A stretch of 64,000 nt of DNA from assembly GCF_019430945.1 (NCBI RefSeq), contig NZ_JAHYCB010000001.1, positions 1-64,000 on the forward strand. Reading direction: 5' to 3'. A program made the translations under genes and the position numbers. Positions within the stretch are counted from its first letter, which is position 1. Every line of letters begins with the position of its first letter. The notes beneath the pieces were generated by a model. It did no database searches, was not told the DNA's origin, and worked only from the letters and a program-made list of their open reading frames with translations. Below are positions 27,350 to 37,750 of this stretch, in pieces. Source of the stretch: Neorhizobium populisoli (GTDB lineage: Bacteria > Pseudomonadota > Alphaproteobacteria > Rhizobiales > Rhizobiaceae).

Positions 27350-30300
27350 TCAGACCTTCGCCAGTTCCGCAAATTCCGTCATCACCCGGGCGGCGGCCGT
27401 CAACCGCTTTTCCGGGCTCGGCAGGTCGCGGGTCAGGAACACACTGTGATCCGGGCGGATCTTCGCCATCGTACCCTGCTTGGCGATATAACCGACGAGA
27501 TTGGCCGGGTTCGGGAACTGCTTGTCGCGGAAGGTGACGACGATACCCTTCGGGCCGGCGTCGAGCTTCTCGACATTCGCCTTGCGGCAGAGCGACTTGA
27601 TGTAGACGACCTTGAGGAGGTTCTGAACCTCCGTCGGCATCGGGCCAAATCGGTCCACCATTTCCGCGCCAAAGCCGTCGATCTCCGAAAGCTCGGAGAC
27701 CTCACCAAGGCGGCGATAGAGGCCCATGCGCAGATGCAGGTCCGGCACATAGTTTTCCGGGATCATCACGGTGATGCCCACCGAAATCTGCGGCGACCAG
27801 CCCGTATCGGTGATCTCGTCGTCGCCCTTCACCTCGGCGACCGCTTCTTCCAGCATCTGTTGGTACAGCTCGAAACCGACTTCCTTGATATGGCCGGACT
27901 GTTCCTCGCCCAGTAGGTTGCCGGCGCCGCGGATATCGAGGTCGTGGCTGGCAAGCTGGAAGCCGGCGCCGAGCGTATCGAGAGATTGCAGTACCTTGAG
28001 GCGACGATCCGCCATCTGGGTCAGCGTCTTGTTGACCGGCAGAGTGAACAGCGCGAAGGCGCGTACCTTCGACCGACCGACGCGACCGCGAAGCTGGTAG
28101 AGCTGCGCCAGGCCGAACATATCGGCGCGATGTACGATCAGCGTATTGGCTGTCGGCACGTCGAGGCCGGATTCGACGATGGTCGTCGAGAGAAGCACAT
28201 CGTATTTGCCGTCGTAGAAGGCATTCATGATGTCTTCGAGTTCACCGGCGGCCATCTGACCATGTGCCACCGCGACCTTCAGCTCCGGCACGTCGGATTG
28301 CAGGAAAGCCTGGATTTCCGGCAGATCGGCAAGGCGCGGGCAGACGTAAAAGCTCTGGCCGCCGCGATAGTGCTCGCGCATCAGCGTTTCGCGGATCACC
28401 AGCGGATCGAAGGGTGAGATGAAGGTGCGTACCGCCATGCGGTCGACCGGCGGCGTGGTGATCAGGGAGAGTTCGCGCACACCTGTCATGGCAAGCTGCA
28501 GCGTGCGCGGGATCGGCGTGGCCGACAGCGTCAGGACGTGAACGTCGGTCTTGAGGTCCTTCAGACGTTCCTTGTGCTTGACGCCGAAATGCTGCTCCTC
28601 GTCGATGATCAGCAGGCTGAGATTGGCGAACTGGATGCCGGCGCCGAGCAGCGCATGGGTGCCGACGACGATATCGACCTTGCCGTCGGCAATGTCCTTT
28701 TTCGTCTGGTTCAGCTCTTTGGTGGTGACCAATCGCGAGGCCTGGGCAATCTTGATCGGCAGTCCGCGGAAGCGCTCGCTGAAGGTCTTGAAATGCTGGC
28801 GGGACAGAAGCGTGGTCGGCACGACGACAGCCACCTGGGCGCCGTTCATCGCGGCAAAGAAGGCGGCGCGCAGAGCCACTTCCGTCTTGCCGAAACCGAC
28901 GTCGCCGCAGACAAGGCGATCCATCGGCCGGCCAGCGGCGAGATCGTCGCGCACGGCTTCGATGGCGCTTTCCTGGTCGTCCGTCTCGTCATAGGGGAAA
29001 CGGGCGGCAAACTCGTCGTACAATCCTTCCGGCGTCGTCAGCACCGGCGCGCGGCGGACCATGCGGGTGGCGGCAATGCGGATCAGGTCACCGGCCATAT
29101 CCAGCAGGCGCTTCTTGAGCTTGGCCTTGCGTGCCTGCCATGCGCCACCGCCGAGCCTGTCGAGATTGGCTTCGGCTGCATCCGAACCGTAACGCGACAG
29201 GAGGTCGATGTTTTCGACCGGCAGGAAGAGTTTCGCCTGATCGGCATAATGCAGTTCGAGGCAGGCGCGCGGTGCGCCGGCGGCCTCGATCGTCACCAGA
29301 CCGACGAACTTGCCGATGCCGTGTTCGGCGTGGACAACCAGCGAGCCTTCGTCGAGGCCTGCGACTTCGGTGAGGAAGTCCGCGCCGCGTTTGCGCCGCT
29401 TGCCGCGGCGAACCATGCGGTCGCCGAGAATATCCTGTTCGCCGATGACGACGATATTGCCTGTCTCGAAGCCCGCCTCAAGGCTCAGCACCGCCGAAGC
29501 CGCCTCGCCTTTTTCCAGCTTGTCGAGATCGGACAGCTTGTCGATCTGTTTGATGCGCTTCAGGCCTCGCTCGTCGAGCACCTGCAGCAGACGGTCGAGC
29601 GAGCCGGCCGACCAGCCGGTCACCAGAACCTTGGTTCCTTCGGCCCGCTTGTCGGCGATATGCTTGACGACCAGATCGAAGACGTTGACGCGCTCGCTTG
29701 TATCGCGCTCGCCGGAATTTTCTTCCGCCTGACTTTTTGCCCAGCGCGGACCGGTATGGGCGTCGACAGTCACCACCCGGCGACTGTCGGTATCCATTTC
29801 GTTGAACGGCGTCAGGCGCAAGGCACTGACGGCATCCAGTGCAGAAGCGAAGGCCTTACCGTCGAGGTAAAGCTGGCCCGGCGAGATCGGCTTGTAGGGG
29901 GCTGCCTGCGCGGCGGCACCTTTGCCTTGCGTGCCCTGGTCGCGGCGGGCTTCGAAGTAATCGAGCACCAGTTTCGACCGTTCGGCAGCGGCTTCGCGAG
30001 CGGTATGATCGGTGACGATGCGAAAGCCGCTCAGATAATCGAAAGCGGTTTCGAGTTCGTCGTAGAAGAGCGGCAGCCAATGTTCCATGCCGGCGTAGCG
30101 GCGGCCTTCCGAAACGGCCTGATACAGCGCATCGTCGCGGGTGGCCGCGCCGAACAGCGACAGGTAATTCTTGCGGAAAAGGCTGATCGTATCGGGCGTC
30201 AGCGTTACTTCGCTCATAGGATTGAGATCGAGAGAACGCGCCTGCCCCGTCGTGCGCTGGCTGGCCGGGTCAAAGCTGCGGATGGTCTCCAGCGTATCGC

Positions 30301-30868
30301 CGAAGAAGTCGAGCCGAACCGGTTCTTCCGTGCCCGGTACAAAGACGTCGAGAATACCACCGCGCACGGCGAATTCGCCGACCTCGCGCACCGTCGCGAC
30401 CCGCTCGAAACCGTTGCGCTCCAACCGCGCGGCGATGTCGTCCATGCGGATCTGGCTGCCAGGTTTTGCCGAGAACGCGAGGCTTTCGATGATCTCGGCC
30501 GGCGCGATCTTCTGCAACATGGCATTGACCGTCACGAGCACGATCGCCGCATGCGGCTTCTTGGCGTGCGAGATCAGGCCTGACAGTGCGGCCAGCCTGC
30601 GAGCGGAGACATCTGCGCTCGGCGAAACACGGTCATAGGGCAGACAGTCCCAGGCAGGCAGCGTCAGAACCGGGATTTCCGGCGCGACGAAGGAGAGCAT
30701 CTGCTCGAGATCGAGCATGCGGTGTCCGTCGGACATGACATAGGCGACCGACTGGCCGGCGCGCGCCAGCTCGGCGAGGATCAGCGGCTCCATGCCGGGC
30801 GGCACATTGCCGATCGTCAGCGGAGCGGAGGCTGCCGCAATCCGTTTCGCATCAAAACCGGCAGTCAT
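27350..30868 (-). CDS. mfd: Transcription-repair coupling factor (Mfd)
   Basis: A 1172-residue translocase that strips RNA polymerase stalled at lesions and recruits UvrA. The N-terminal UvrB-homology region occupies about 1-350, then a CarD-like RNA-polymerase-interaction domain (EGSLVVHAEHGIGKFVGL) near residue 500. The RecG-like motor has Walker A GDVGFGKTEVALRAAF, box DEEQHFG, and motif VI QLRGRVGRS. The C-terminal TRCF domain closes the protein. The start overlaps the sdhE stop by four bases, so they are coupled. It works in the same repair pathway as uvrA at 13179. Confidence 0.97.
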   Translation of the reverse strand: MTAGFDAKRIAAASAPLTIGNVPPGMEPLILAELARAGQSVAYVMSDGHRMLDLEQMLSFVAPEIPVLTLPAWDCLPYDRVSPSADVSARRLAALSGLISHAKKPHAAIVLVTVNAMLQKIAPAEIIESLAFSAKPGSQIRMDDIAARLERNGFERVATVREVGEFAVRGGILDVFVPGTEEPVRLDFFGDTLETIRSFDPASQRTTGQARSLDLNPMSEVTLTPDTISLFRKNYLSLFGAATRDDALYQAVSEGRRYAGMEHWLPLFYDELETAFDYLSGFRIVTDHTAREAAAERSKLVLDYFEARRDQGTQGKGAAAQAAPYKPISPGQLYLDGKAFASALDAVSALRLTPFNEMDTDSRRVVTVDAHTGPRWAKSQAEENSGERDTSERVNVFDLVVKHIADKRAEGTKVLVTGWSAGSLDRLLQVLDERGLKRIKQIDKLSDLDKLEKGEAASAVLSLEAGFETGNIVVIGEQDILGDRMVRRGKRRKRGADFLTEVAGLDEGSLVVHAEHGIGKFVGLVTIEAAGAPRACLELHYADQAKLFLPVENIDLLSRYGSDAAEANLDRLGGGAWQARKAKLKKRLLDMAGDLIRIAATRMVRRAPVLTTPEGLYDEFAARFPYDETDDQESAIEAVRDDLAAGRPMDRLVCGDVGFGKTEVALRAAFFAAMNGAQVAVVVPTTLLSRQHFKTFSERFRGLPIKIAQASRLVTTKELNQTKKDIADGKVDIVVGTHALLGAGIQFANLSLLIIDEEQHFGVKHKERLKDLKTDVHVLTLSATPIPRTLQLAMTGVRELSLITTPPVDRMAVRTFISPFDPLVIRETLMREHYRGGQSFYVCPRLADLPEIQAFLQSDVPELKVAVAHGQMAAGELEDIMNAFYDGKYDVLLSTTIVESGLDVPTANTLIVHRADMFGLAQLYQLRGRVGRSKVRAFALFTLPVNKTLTQMADRRLKVLQSLDTLGAGFQLASHDLDIRGAGNLLGEEQSGHIKEVGFELYQQMLEEAVAEVKGDDEITDTGWSPQISVGITVMIPENYVPDLHLRMGLYRRLGEVSELSEIDGFGAEMVDRFGPMPTEVQNLLKVVYIKSLCRKANVEKLDAGPKGIVVTFRDKQFPNPANLVGYIAKQGTMAKIRPDHSVFLTRDLPSPEKRLTAAARVMTEFAELAKV

Positions 30869-31200
30869 AGGGTCTTTCCGAGCTTCTCTTCCAAGGAGGC
30901 TTTAGTCACCGGCGAAAAATCCGGCTTGTAGGCGGCAACGCGCGCAAAGAGCGGCGTGTTCAGTTCATCCGGCAGGGGCTGCGCGCCGGTTATCCAGGCA
31001 TGCAGATCGTGATCGTCCTTCGCCATGATCGCTTCGAACTCGTCGAGCTCCGCATCGGCAAGGTCGGCGATTTCCGCTTCGGCGAAACTGCCAAACACGA
31101 GGTCCATCTCGCGGATGCCGCGATGCCAGCAGCGATAAAGGATACGGCGCCGACGCGGGTCGAGATCGGCGCTGGTGCGGGCCAACCCTGTCATGAGCAT
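30865..31200 (-). CDS. sdhE: FAD assembly factor SdhE
   Basis: A 111-residue protein of the SdhE/Sdh5 family that helps attach FAD covalently to succinate dehydrogenase SdhA. The conserved HRGIREMD motif (the RGxxE core) is near residue 30, followed by the helical bundle segment FEAIMAKDDHDLHAWITG. Either ATG at 31200 or the one two codons later may be used. Its place between recG and mfd is a known alphaproteobacterial arrangement, unrelated in function to repair. Confidence 0.9.
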   Translation of the reverse strand: MLMTGLARTSADLDPRRRRILYRCWHRGIREMDLVFGSFAEAEIADLADAELDEFEAIMAKDDHDLHAWITGAQPLPDELNTPLFARVAAYKPDFSPVTKASLEEKLGKTL

Positions 31201-31301
31201 GTTCCTGTCATAAGCATGTTCCTGTTTTGTCGTTCATATAGGATTCTTTTCGTCCCGCGTCACCTTGCCAAATGGGCAAAATCCATCGCATTTTCCCGGC
31301 C

Positions 31302-33407
31302 ATGCGTCCCGCCATACTCGATCCGCTTTTTGCCTCCGTTTCCTCGCTGCCCGGCGTCGGGCCGAAGGTTGCCGAAATGATCGCGCGGGTGACCAGCCGC
31401 GAGGATCCGGAGGATTGTCGCGTCATCGACCTCGTCTTCCACGCGCCCTATTCGCTGGTCGACCGCCGCAACCGGCCGGGCATTGCACTTGCGCCGCAAG
31501 GCACAATCGTGACGATCGAAGGCCGTGTAGACCGGCACCAACCACCACCGCGCGGCACCAACCAGCCCTACCGGGTCTTCCTGCATGACGACACCGGCGA
31601 ACTGGCGCTGACCTTTTTCCACGCCAAAGGCGACTGGCTGATGAAGTCATTGCCGATCGACGAACAGGTGATGGTCAGCGGCAAGGTCGACTGGTTTAAC
31701 GGTCGTGCTTCGATGATCCACCCGGATTTCATGGTGAAGGCATCCGAAGCGGAGAACATGCCGCTCGTGGAGCCGGTCTACCCGCTGACGGCGGGCCTCT
31801 CGCCGAAGACCTTGCGCAAGGCGGTAGAAGGGGCTGTGACACGCCTGCCTGAAATGCCGGAATGGGCTGATCCGCATCTGACGTCACGTCAGAGCTTTCC
31901 TTCCGTTACGGAAGCCTTTCGGCAATTGCATGATCCACGCGATGCGGCGGATATCGATCCGCAGGCACCGGCGCGGCGGCGGCTTGCCTATGACGAATTC
32001 CTAGCCGGACAGGTGTCTCTCTCGCTGGTGCGCCAGAAGGTGCGCAAAGTGCCGGGCCAGCCGATCCGGGTGAAGGGCGAACTGGCGGATAAGATCGTTG
32101 CCGCCCTGCCCTTTTCGCTGACGCCAAGCCAGCAGGCAGCTGTGGCGGACATCACCAAGGACATGGCCGGCGAAGAACGCATGTTGCGGCTGCTGCAGGG
32201 GGATGTCGGCGCGGGCAAGACGATGGTCGCGCTGCTTTCAATGGCGGCCGCCGTCGAGGCCGGCGGCCAGGCGGTGCTGATGGCGCCGACGGAAATCCTG
32301 TCGCGACAGCATTTCGCGACGATCTCGAAGCTTGCAAACGCCATTGGCGTCACCGTCGAGGTGCTGACCGGCCGCACCAAAGGCCGCGAGCGCGACCAGA
32401 TCATCGAGCGGATCGCTACCGGCGAAGCGCAGATCATCATCGGCACGCATGCGCTTTTTCAAGATGCGATCAACTATCACAATTTGATGCTGGCGGTCGT
32501 TGACGAGCAGCACCGGTTCGGTGTCCACCAGCGCCTGCGCCTCACCGCCAAGGGCATTTCGCCGCATATGTTGGTGATGACGGCAACGCCTATCCCGCGC
32601 ACGCTGGTTCTCGCCGCGTTCGGCGACATGGATGTCTCCAAGCTCACCGAAAAGCCAGCCGGCCGCAAGCCGATCCAGACGGTGACGATCCCGACCGAGC
32701 GGATTGGCGACATCGTTGGCCGGCTACGAAGCGCGATTGCGGAAGGAAAAAAAGCCTACTGGATCTGCCCGCTGGTCGAGGAATCGGATGTCTCCGAGCT
32801 GATGTCGGCGGAGGAACGCCATTCCGTGCTGGCCGGCGAGCTGGGTGCGGCAAATGTCGGCCTGATCCACGGGCGGATGAGTGGGCCTGAAAAGGACGCG
32901 GTCATGGCCGCGTTCAAGAATGGCGAAATCCGGTTGCTGGTCGCGACAACCGTTGTGGAAGTCGGCGTCGACGTGCCGGATGCGACGATCATGGTGATCG
33001 AACATGCCGAGCGGTTCGGACTGGCCCAGCTTCATCAGCTGCGCGGCCGTGTCGGGCGCGGCAGCGAGGCTTCCACCTGTATCCTGCTCTACAAGGGGCC
33101 ATTGAGCGAGACCGGCCATGCCCGGCTCTCCATCCTGCGCGACAGCGAGGACGGATTTTTGATTGCCGAGGAGGACCTGAAACTGCGCGGTGAAGGCGAA
33201 TTGCTCGGTACTCGTCAGTCCGGCACCCCGGGCTTCCGCATCGCGAGCCTCGAAGCCCATGCCGATCTTCTGGAAATCGCCCGCAAGGACGCGGCCAATC
33301 TGCTGGAGCGCGATCCCGACCTGACGAGCGAGCGGGGCGAGGCCATGCGCACCCTGCTCTATCTGCATCGCCGCGACGAGGCGATCAGGTTCCTGCGGGC
33401 GGGATAG
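31302..33407 (+). CDS. recG: ATP-dependent DNA helicase RecG
   Basis: A 701-residue helicase that remodels stalled replication forks and branched DNA. The N-terminal wedge/OB domain is recognisable as SLPGVGPKVAEMIAR and TFFHAKGDWL. The motor shows Walker A GDVGAGKTMVALLSM, DEQHRFGVHQR, and QLRGRVGRGSEAS. I start at the ATG at 31302 (MRPAILDPLF), the family start; the ATG ten codons upstream adds only a non-conserved leader. It is divergent from sdhE-mfd and overlaps the convergent DUF502 gene by 23 bases. Confidence 0.97.
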   Translation: MRPAILDPLFASVSSLPGVGPKVAEMIARVTSREDPEDCRVIDLVFHAPYSLVDRRNRPGIALAPQGTIVTIEGRVDRHQPPPRGTNQPYRVFLHDDTGELALTFFHAKGDWLMKSLPIDEQVMVSGKVDWFNGRASMIHPDFMVKASEAENMPLVEPVYPLTAGLSPKTLRKAVEGAVTRLPEMPEWADPHLTSRQSFPSVTEAFRQLHDPRDAADIDPQAPARRRLAYDEFLAGQVSLSLVRQKVRKVPGQPIRVKGELADKIVAALPFSLTPSQQAAVADITKDMAGEERMLRLLQGDVGAGKTMVALLSMAAAVEAGGQAVLMAPTEILSRQHFATISKLANAIGVTVEVLTGRTKGRERDQIIERIATGEAQIIIGTHALFQDAINYHNLMLAVVDEQHRFGVHQRLRLTAKGISPHMLVMTATPIPRTLVLAAFGDMDVSKLTEKPAGRKPIQTVTIPTERIGDIVGRLRSAIAEGKKAYWICPLVEESDVSELMSAEERHSVLAGELGAANVGLIHGRMSGPEKDAVMAAFKNGEIRLLVATTVVEVGVDVPDATIMVIEHAERFGLAQLHQLRGRVGRGSEASTCILLYKGPLSETGHARLSILRDSEDGFLIAEEDLKLRGEGELLGTRQSGTPGFRIASLEAHADLLEIARKDAANLLERDPDLTSERGEAMRTLLYLHRRDEAIRFLRAG

Positions 33408-34083
33408 GTGCCGCAAGCACCGGGATTTCCTGAATTTTCGGCTTGTATTCCGGGGCGATCAGACCGCCGGAAATCAGCAGGCGAGCACCCTCTTCCGGCG
33501 TCATGTCGAGCGGGATCAGCTTGCTCTTCTGTACGAACATCAGGAAACCGGCAGTTGGCACCGGCGTCGGCGGCAGGAAAACGGCGACCATTTCCTCGCC
33601 ATCGGCATTCAGCTTTGCGGCAATCTCGCCTTGCGCATCGCCGGCGATGAAGACCAGCGCCCAGGTTCCGGGGCTTGGGAACTCCACCAGTCCGCATTTT
33701 TTGAAGGAGGTCGACTTCTCCTTCAGCACGGTCTCGAGGATCTGTTTGACGCTGCGGTAGATGGTCCTGACCAGCGGCATGCGATGCAGGATCGACTCGC
33801 CGAAATTGACGATCGTCCGGCCGATCAGGTTCTTGCCGAGAAAACCGATAATGGTGATCAGCACCACGGCGATCAGCAGGCCGGTGCCGGGAATGGTGAT
33901 GTTGAAATAATATTGCGGGTCGTAGCGCTGCGGAATATAGGGCGTGACCCAGCTATCGGCCCAGTCGATGAATGTGAAGGTCAGCCAGATGGTGATGGCG
34001 ACCGGGGCGCAGATGATCAGCCCGGTAAGGAAATTGTTCCTAAGACGGCCGGCTAGCGATAACCGCTCTGTAGTATCGCTCAT
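33385..34083 (-). CDS. DUF502-family membrane protein
   Basis: A 232-residue protein with two N-terminal membrane spans (FLTGLIICAPVAITIWLTF and GLLIAVVLITIIGFLG), then a soluble region containing RTIYRSVKQILETV and FVQKSKLIPLDMTPEEGARLLISGG, all DUF502 hallmarks. Function unknown. Start at ATG 34083. Its last 23 bases overlap the end of recG on the other strand. Confidence 0.88.
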   Translation of the reverse strand: MSDTTERLSLAGRLRNNFLTGLIICAPVAITIWLTFTFIDWADSWVTPYIPQRYDPQYYFNITIPGTGLLIAVVLITIIGFLGKNLIGRTIVNFGESILHRMPLVRTIYRSVKQILETVLKEKSTSFKKCGLVEFPSPGTWALVFIAGDAQGEIAAKLNADGEEMVAVFLPPTPVPTAGFLMFVQKSKLIPLDMTPEEGARLLISGGLIAPEYKPKIQEIPVLAAPIPPAGT

Positions 34084-34167
34084 TCCGCATCCATCCAAGC
34101 ATCATCGCATTCATTCGATGCGACAATGCAGGATGGCATGCTGCGATGCAAGGAAAACAGCCGGATA

Positions 34168-35994
34168 TCACTCCACAGTGACGGATTTCGCCAGATTGCG
34201 TGGCTGGTCGACATCGGTGCCCATGAAGACGGCCGTGTGATAGGCGAGCAGCTGGATCGGCAGCGAGAAGATCATCGGTGCGATGATCTCGTCCACCGTA
34301 GGCAGGACGATCGTCGCCATGGTCGGCAGTTTCGAGGCGGCAGCACCCTTTTCATCGGTGATGAAGATGATCTTGCCGCCGCGCGCCGCGACTTCCTGCA
34401 TGTTGGAGACGGTCTTTTCGAAGAAGCGGTCATGCGGTGCGATGACGATGACCGGCATATGCTCATCGATCAGTGCGATCGGACCGTGTTTCAATTCGCC
34501 GGCGGCATAACCTTCCGCATGGATATAGGAGATTTCCTTGAGTTTCAGCGCGCCTTCCATGGCGAGCGGGAAGCTGGTGCCGCGGCCAAGGTAAAGCACG
34601 TCCTTGAAGCGCGACAGGTCGCGCGACAGCGTCTCGATCTGCGGCTGGATGTCGTTCAGCACCTTGCTCATGATGCGCGGCATTTCGGCGAGATGCTTGA
34701 CCATCATCTTCTCATCGCCCGCCGTCACCGTGCCGCGGGCGCGGCCGGCGCCGATCGAAAGAGCGGCGAGAACCGCTAGCTGACAGGTAAAAGCCTTGGT
34801 GGAAGCGACACCGATTTCCGGGCCGGCGAGGATTGGGAAGATGGCATCCGATTCGCGGGCGATCGTCGATTCCTTGACATTGACCACGGCGCCGATCTTC
34901 AGGCCATTATCCTTGCAATAACGCAGCGAGGCCAACGTGTCGGCAGTCTCGCCGGACTGCGAGATGAACAGCGCGGCTTGCGTCGGCGACAGCGGCAGTT
35001 CGCGATAGCGGAATTCCGAAGCCACATCGATCTCGACCGGCAAGCGCGCGTAACGCTCGAACCAGTATTTGCCGATCAGGCCGGAAAGGTAGGCGGTGCC
35101 GCAGGCGGCGATAGCGAGGCCGGAAATCTTGCCGAAATCGATCGCTGTCGTATTGGCCTTCACCGTGTGGGCGGCGAAATCGATATAGTGGCTGAGCGCA
35201 TGAGAGATGATCTCCGGCTGCTCGTAAATTTCCTTTTCCATGAAATGGCGGTGATTGCCCTTGTCGACCATAAAGGCGGCAGCCTGGGAAATCTGGCTGC
35301 GGCGCTTCAGCGGCTTGCCGTCGTAGTCGATAATCTCGGCACCCTTGTGGGTGATGATAGCGCAGTCGCCATCGACGAGATAAGTGATTTCGTTGGTGAA
35401 CGGCGAAAGCGCGATGGCGTCTGACCCTAAGAACATCTCACCGTTTCCGTGGCCGATCGCCAGCGGCGGACCGGAACGGGCGGCCATGATCGAGCCGGGA
35501 TCGTCCTTGAACATCACCACCAGCGCATAGGCGCCGGAAACGCGGTTCAGCATGGCGAGCATGGCGGCGCGGTGATCGAGGCCTTGGCGGGTGTATTTCG
35601 CCAGAAGATGGGCAACGACTTCGGTATCCGTCTGGCTTTCAAAAACGGCGCCTTCGGCGATCAGCTCGTCCTTCAGCTCCGAAAAGTTCTCAATGATGCC
35701 GTTATGGACGACGGCGACGCCCTCGACGAAATGCGGATGGGCATTGGTTTCGTTCGGAACACCGTGGGTCGCCCAACGGGTGTGGGCAATGCCGATCGTA
35801 CCGGGAAGCGGTTCCGAATCGAGGCGCTTTTCGAGGTTGAAAAGCTTTCCCTCGGCGCGGCGACGGTCCATCCGGCCTTCGTGGATGGTGGCGACGCCGG
35901 CGGAATCATATCCCCGGTATTCGAGCCGCCGAAGCGCATCGACGAGACGCAATGCCACCGGTTCCTTGCCGACGATCCCGACAATGCCGCACAT
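34168..35994 (-). CDS. glmS: Glucosamine-fructose-6-phosphate aminotransferase
   Basis: A 608-residue enzyme that makes glucosamine-6-phosphate from fructose-6-phosphate and glutamine, the entry step to cell-wall amino sugars. The N-terminal glutaminase starts with the catalytic Cys2 (MCGIVGIVGKEPVALRL) and contains RRLEYRGYDSAG and HTRWATHG. Two SIS sugar-isomerase domains follow (SQSGETADTLASLR, TKAFTCQLAVLAALS) and the protein ends with the conserved DQPRNLAKSVTVE. It lies 122 bases downstream of glmU on the same strand; the two act in the same pathway. Confidence 0.97.
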   Translation of the reverse strand: MCGIVGIVGKEPVALRLVDALRRLEYRGYDSAGVATIHEGRMDRRRAEGKLFNLEKRLDSEPLPGTIGIAHTRWATHGVPNETNAHPHFVEGVAVVHNGIIENFSELKDELIAEGAVFESQTDTEVVAHLLAKYTRQGLDHRAAMLAMLNRVSGAYALVVMFKDDPGSIMAARSGPPLAIGHGNGEMFLGSDAIALSPFTNEITYLVDGDCAIITHKGAEIIDYDGKPLKRRSQISQAAAFMVDKGNHRHFMEKEIYEQPEIISHALSHYIDFAAHTVKANTTAIDFGKISGLAIAACGTAYLSGLIGKYWFERYARLPVEIDVASEFRYRELPLSPTQAALFISQSGETADTLASLRYCKDNGLKIGAVVNVKESTIARESDAIFPILAGPEIGVASTKAFTCQLAVLAALSIGAGRARGTVTAGDEKMMVKHLAEMPRIMSKVLNDIQPQIETLSRDLSRFKDVLYLGRGTSFPLAMEGALKLKEISYIHAEGYAAGELKHGPIALIDEHMPVIVIAPHDRFFEKTVSNMQEVAARGGKIIFITDEKGAAASKLPTMATIVLPTVDEIIAPMIFSLPIQLLAYHTAVFMGTDVDQPRNLAKSVTVE

Positions 35995-36115
35995 GAAGAC
36001 CTCTTTCGTTTTGTGAACCCGCGCGAATTCCTAGCCGATAGAACGGCGTGCGCAACGGCACCGCCGGTCACTTTCGATATCCGACGGTAACGTCCCGCAG
36101 TTAAAGCCGGGTTGT

Positions 36116-37477
36116 TTATTTCGCTGCCTTTTTAGCGGCCTTCAAAGCAAGTGCCCGTTCGCGGATCACTTTGGCACGTTCGGGCTTCACTTCCTGCCGC
36201 GCGCGGCCGAGGGCGAGCGCATTGGCGGGCACGTTTTCGGTGATGACGCTGCCGGACGCGACATAGGCGCCGTCGCCGATCGAGACGGGTGCGACCAGCG
36301 ACGAATTGGAGCCAATGAAGGCACTGGCGCCGATCTCGGTATGGTGCTTGTTCACGCCATCATAATTACAGGTGATCGTGCCGGCGCCGATATTGGTCTC
36401 GGAGCCAACCGAGGCGTCGCCGATATAGGTCAGGTGATTGACCTTGGCGCCCTCGCCGATCTTGGCGTTCTTGACCTCGCAGAAATTGCCGACCTTGGAA
36501 CTGGCGGCGAGATCGGCACCCGGCCGCAGCCGCGCATAGGGGCCAACCGTCGCGCCGCTGGCAACGCGCGCGCCTTCCAGATGCGAAAACGAGTGAATGA
36601 CGACACCACCCTCTACCTTGACGCCCGGGCCGAAAACGACATTGGGCTCGATCAGGGCATCCTGGCCGATCTCGGTGTCGTAGGAGAGGAAAACCGTCTC
36701 CGGAGCAATCATCGTCACGCCGGAGACCATCAATTCATGACGGCGGCGCTCCTGCCAGAGCTTTTCGAGAAATGCCAGTTCGGCTCGATTGTTGCATCCG
36801 GCGACTTCGTTTTCCGGCGCATCGACGGCGACTACCTTGCCACCTTCGGCTCGAGCTATCTCGACCAGATCGGTAAGATAATACTCACCCTTGGCATTGT
36901 TGTTGCTGATCTTTTCGAGAAGCGAGACCGCCTTGCGGCCGTTGATCGCCATCAGGCCGCTATTGGACCAGATGACCTTGCGCTCCTCGTCGGTCGCATC
37001 GCGTTCTTCGCGGATTGCAGTGAGTTCGCCATCCTTGACGAGAAGACGGCCGTAGCCGGTCGGCTTGTCCGTATGGAAACCGATGACGACGACGTCGGCG
37101 CCTTCCGCCAGCTTCCGACGTGCTGCCGCAAAGGAGGCGGACTGCACCAGTGGCACGTCGCCATAGGTAACGATGACGTCGTCGTAACCGCGCGCGATCG
37201 CATCCTTCGCCATCAGCACCGCATGGCCGGTGCCGCGGCGTTCGGTCTGCAGGACAGTCTCGACCGAAACGCCCTCGACGCTTCCGGCCTTGGCCACGGC
37301 GTCGGCATCACGCCCGACCACGAGTGCGGCATTCCTGACCCCGGTCGATGCGACCGCCGCCATGACATGCGCGATCATCGGCCGGCCGGCGATCGGATGC
37401 AGGACCTTCGACATCGACGACTTCATCCGCGTGCTGTCGCCGGCGGCGAGGATGACGGCAAGGCAGGAACGGTCCAT
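36116..37477 (-). CDS. glmU: Bifunctional UDP-GlcNAc pyrophosphorylase / GlcN-1-P acetyltransferase
   Basis: A 453-residue enzyme catalysing the last two steps to UDP-N-acetylglucosamine. The N-terminal uridylyltransferase has [19 protein letters not shown] (usual form LAAGxGTRM; here the second position after the G reads DS). The C-terminal left-handed beta-helix (about 255-430) carries the acetyltransferase, with [19 protein letters not shown] and [18 protein letters not shown]. The start at 37477 begins [13 protein letters not shown]; the longer frame upstream is not conserved. Confidence 0.97.
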   Translation of the reverse strand: MDRSCLAVILAAGDSTRMKSSMSKVLHPIAGRPMIAHVMAAVASTGVRNAALVVGRDADAVAKAGSVEGVSVETVLQTERRGTGHAVLMAKDAIARGYDDVIVTYGDVPLVQSASFAAARRKLAEGADVVVIGFHTDKPTGYGRLLVKDGELTAIREERDATDEERKVIWSNSGLMAINGRKAVSLLEKISNNNAKGEYYLTDLVEIARAEGGKVVAVDAPENEVAGCNNRAELAFLEKLWQERRRHELMVSGVTMIAPETVFLSYDTEIGQDALIEPNVVFGPGVKVEGGVVIHSFSHLEGARVASGATVGPYARLRPGADLAASSKVGNFCEVKNAKIGEGAKVNHLTYIGDASVGSETNIGAGTITCNYDGVNKHHTEIGASAFIGSNSSLVAPVSIGDGAYVASGSVITENVPANALALGRARQEVKPERAKVIRERALALKAAKKAAK

Positions 37478-37560
37478 GAAGAATCTCCATCTCGGGCAAG
37501 TTGCCTGCGTTTTAACAGCAAGTTTCTTGACTTGCGATAAACGCCTTGTTTGTGCGGGAA

Positions 37561-37590
37561 ACAAAAAGGGCGCCGTGACGGCGCCCTTTG
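37561..37590 (-). terminator. Intrinsic terminator of the BMP transporter operon
   Basis: On the minus strand GGGCGCC pairs with GGCGCCC around GTCAC (arms about 37568-37587) and is followed by TTTTTGTTTCC. It lies 160 bases past the stop of the BMP-protein gene, beyond the RIME-like repeat, and before glmU. Confidence 0.75.
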
Positions 37591-37610
37591 ATGATTTGCT
37601 CTCGCATAGC

Positions 37611-37708
37611 CGTCATGCTCGGGCTTGTCCCAAGCATCTAAGCCGGTCAGCGCACATGCTACCTGAGTTGGGCGTGGTCAGATCCTCGGGACAAGCCCGA
37701 GGATGACG
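37611..37708. repeat. RIME-like double-palindrome repeat, copy 1
   Basis: Left palindrome CGTCATGCTCGGGCTTGTCC...AGCATCTAAGCC and right palindrome AGATCCTCGGGACAAGCCCGAGGATGACG, about 98 bases in all. It matches the arrangement of the Rhizobium-specific intergenic mosaic elements (RIME). Related copies are at 57311, 59585, 61826 (half) and 62204. Here it sits between the BMP operon and its terminator. Confidence 0.8.
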
Positions 37709-37750
37709 CCAAGGTCGGGCAGCGCTTGCACGCCAATCGCCCGCTTGACT

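Noticed and set aside
28538-30583. 681-codon open frame opposite mfd
   Set aside because: Same antisense artefact; no motif, no ribosome site, and mfd is fully conserved on the other strand.
36341-37540. 399-codon open frame opposite glmU
   Set aside because: Shadow frame; composition follows the reversed codons of glmU.
37611-37708. Two-palindrome repeats considered as transposon ends or CRISPR repeats
   Set aside because: They lie singly in intergenic sites, have no spacers, and match the known RIME layout better.
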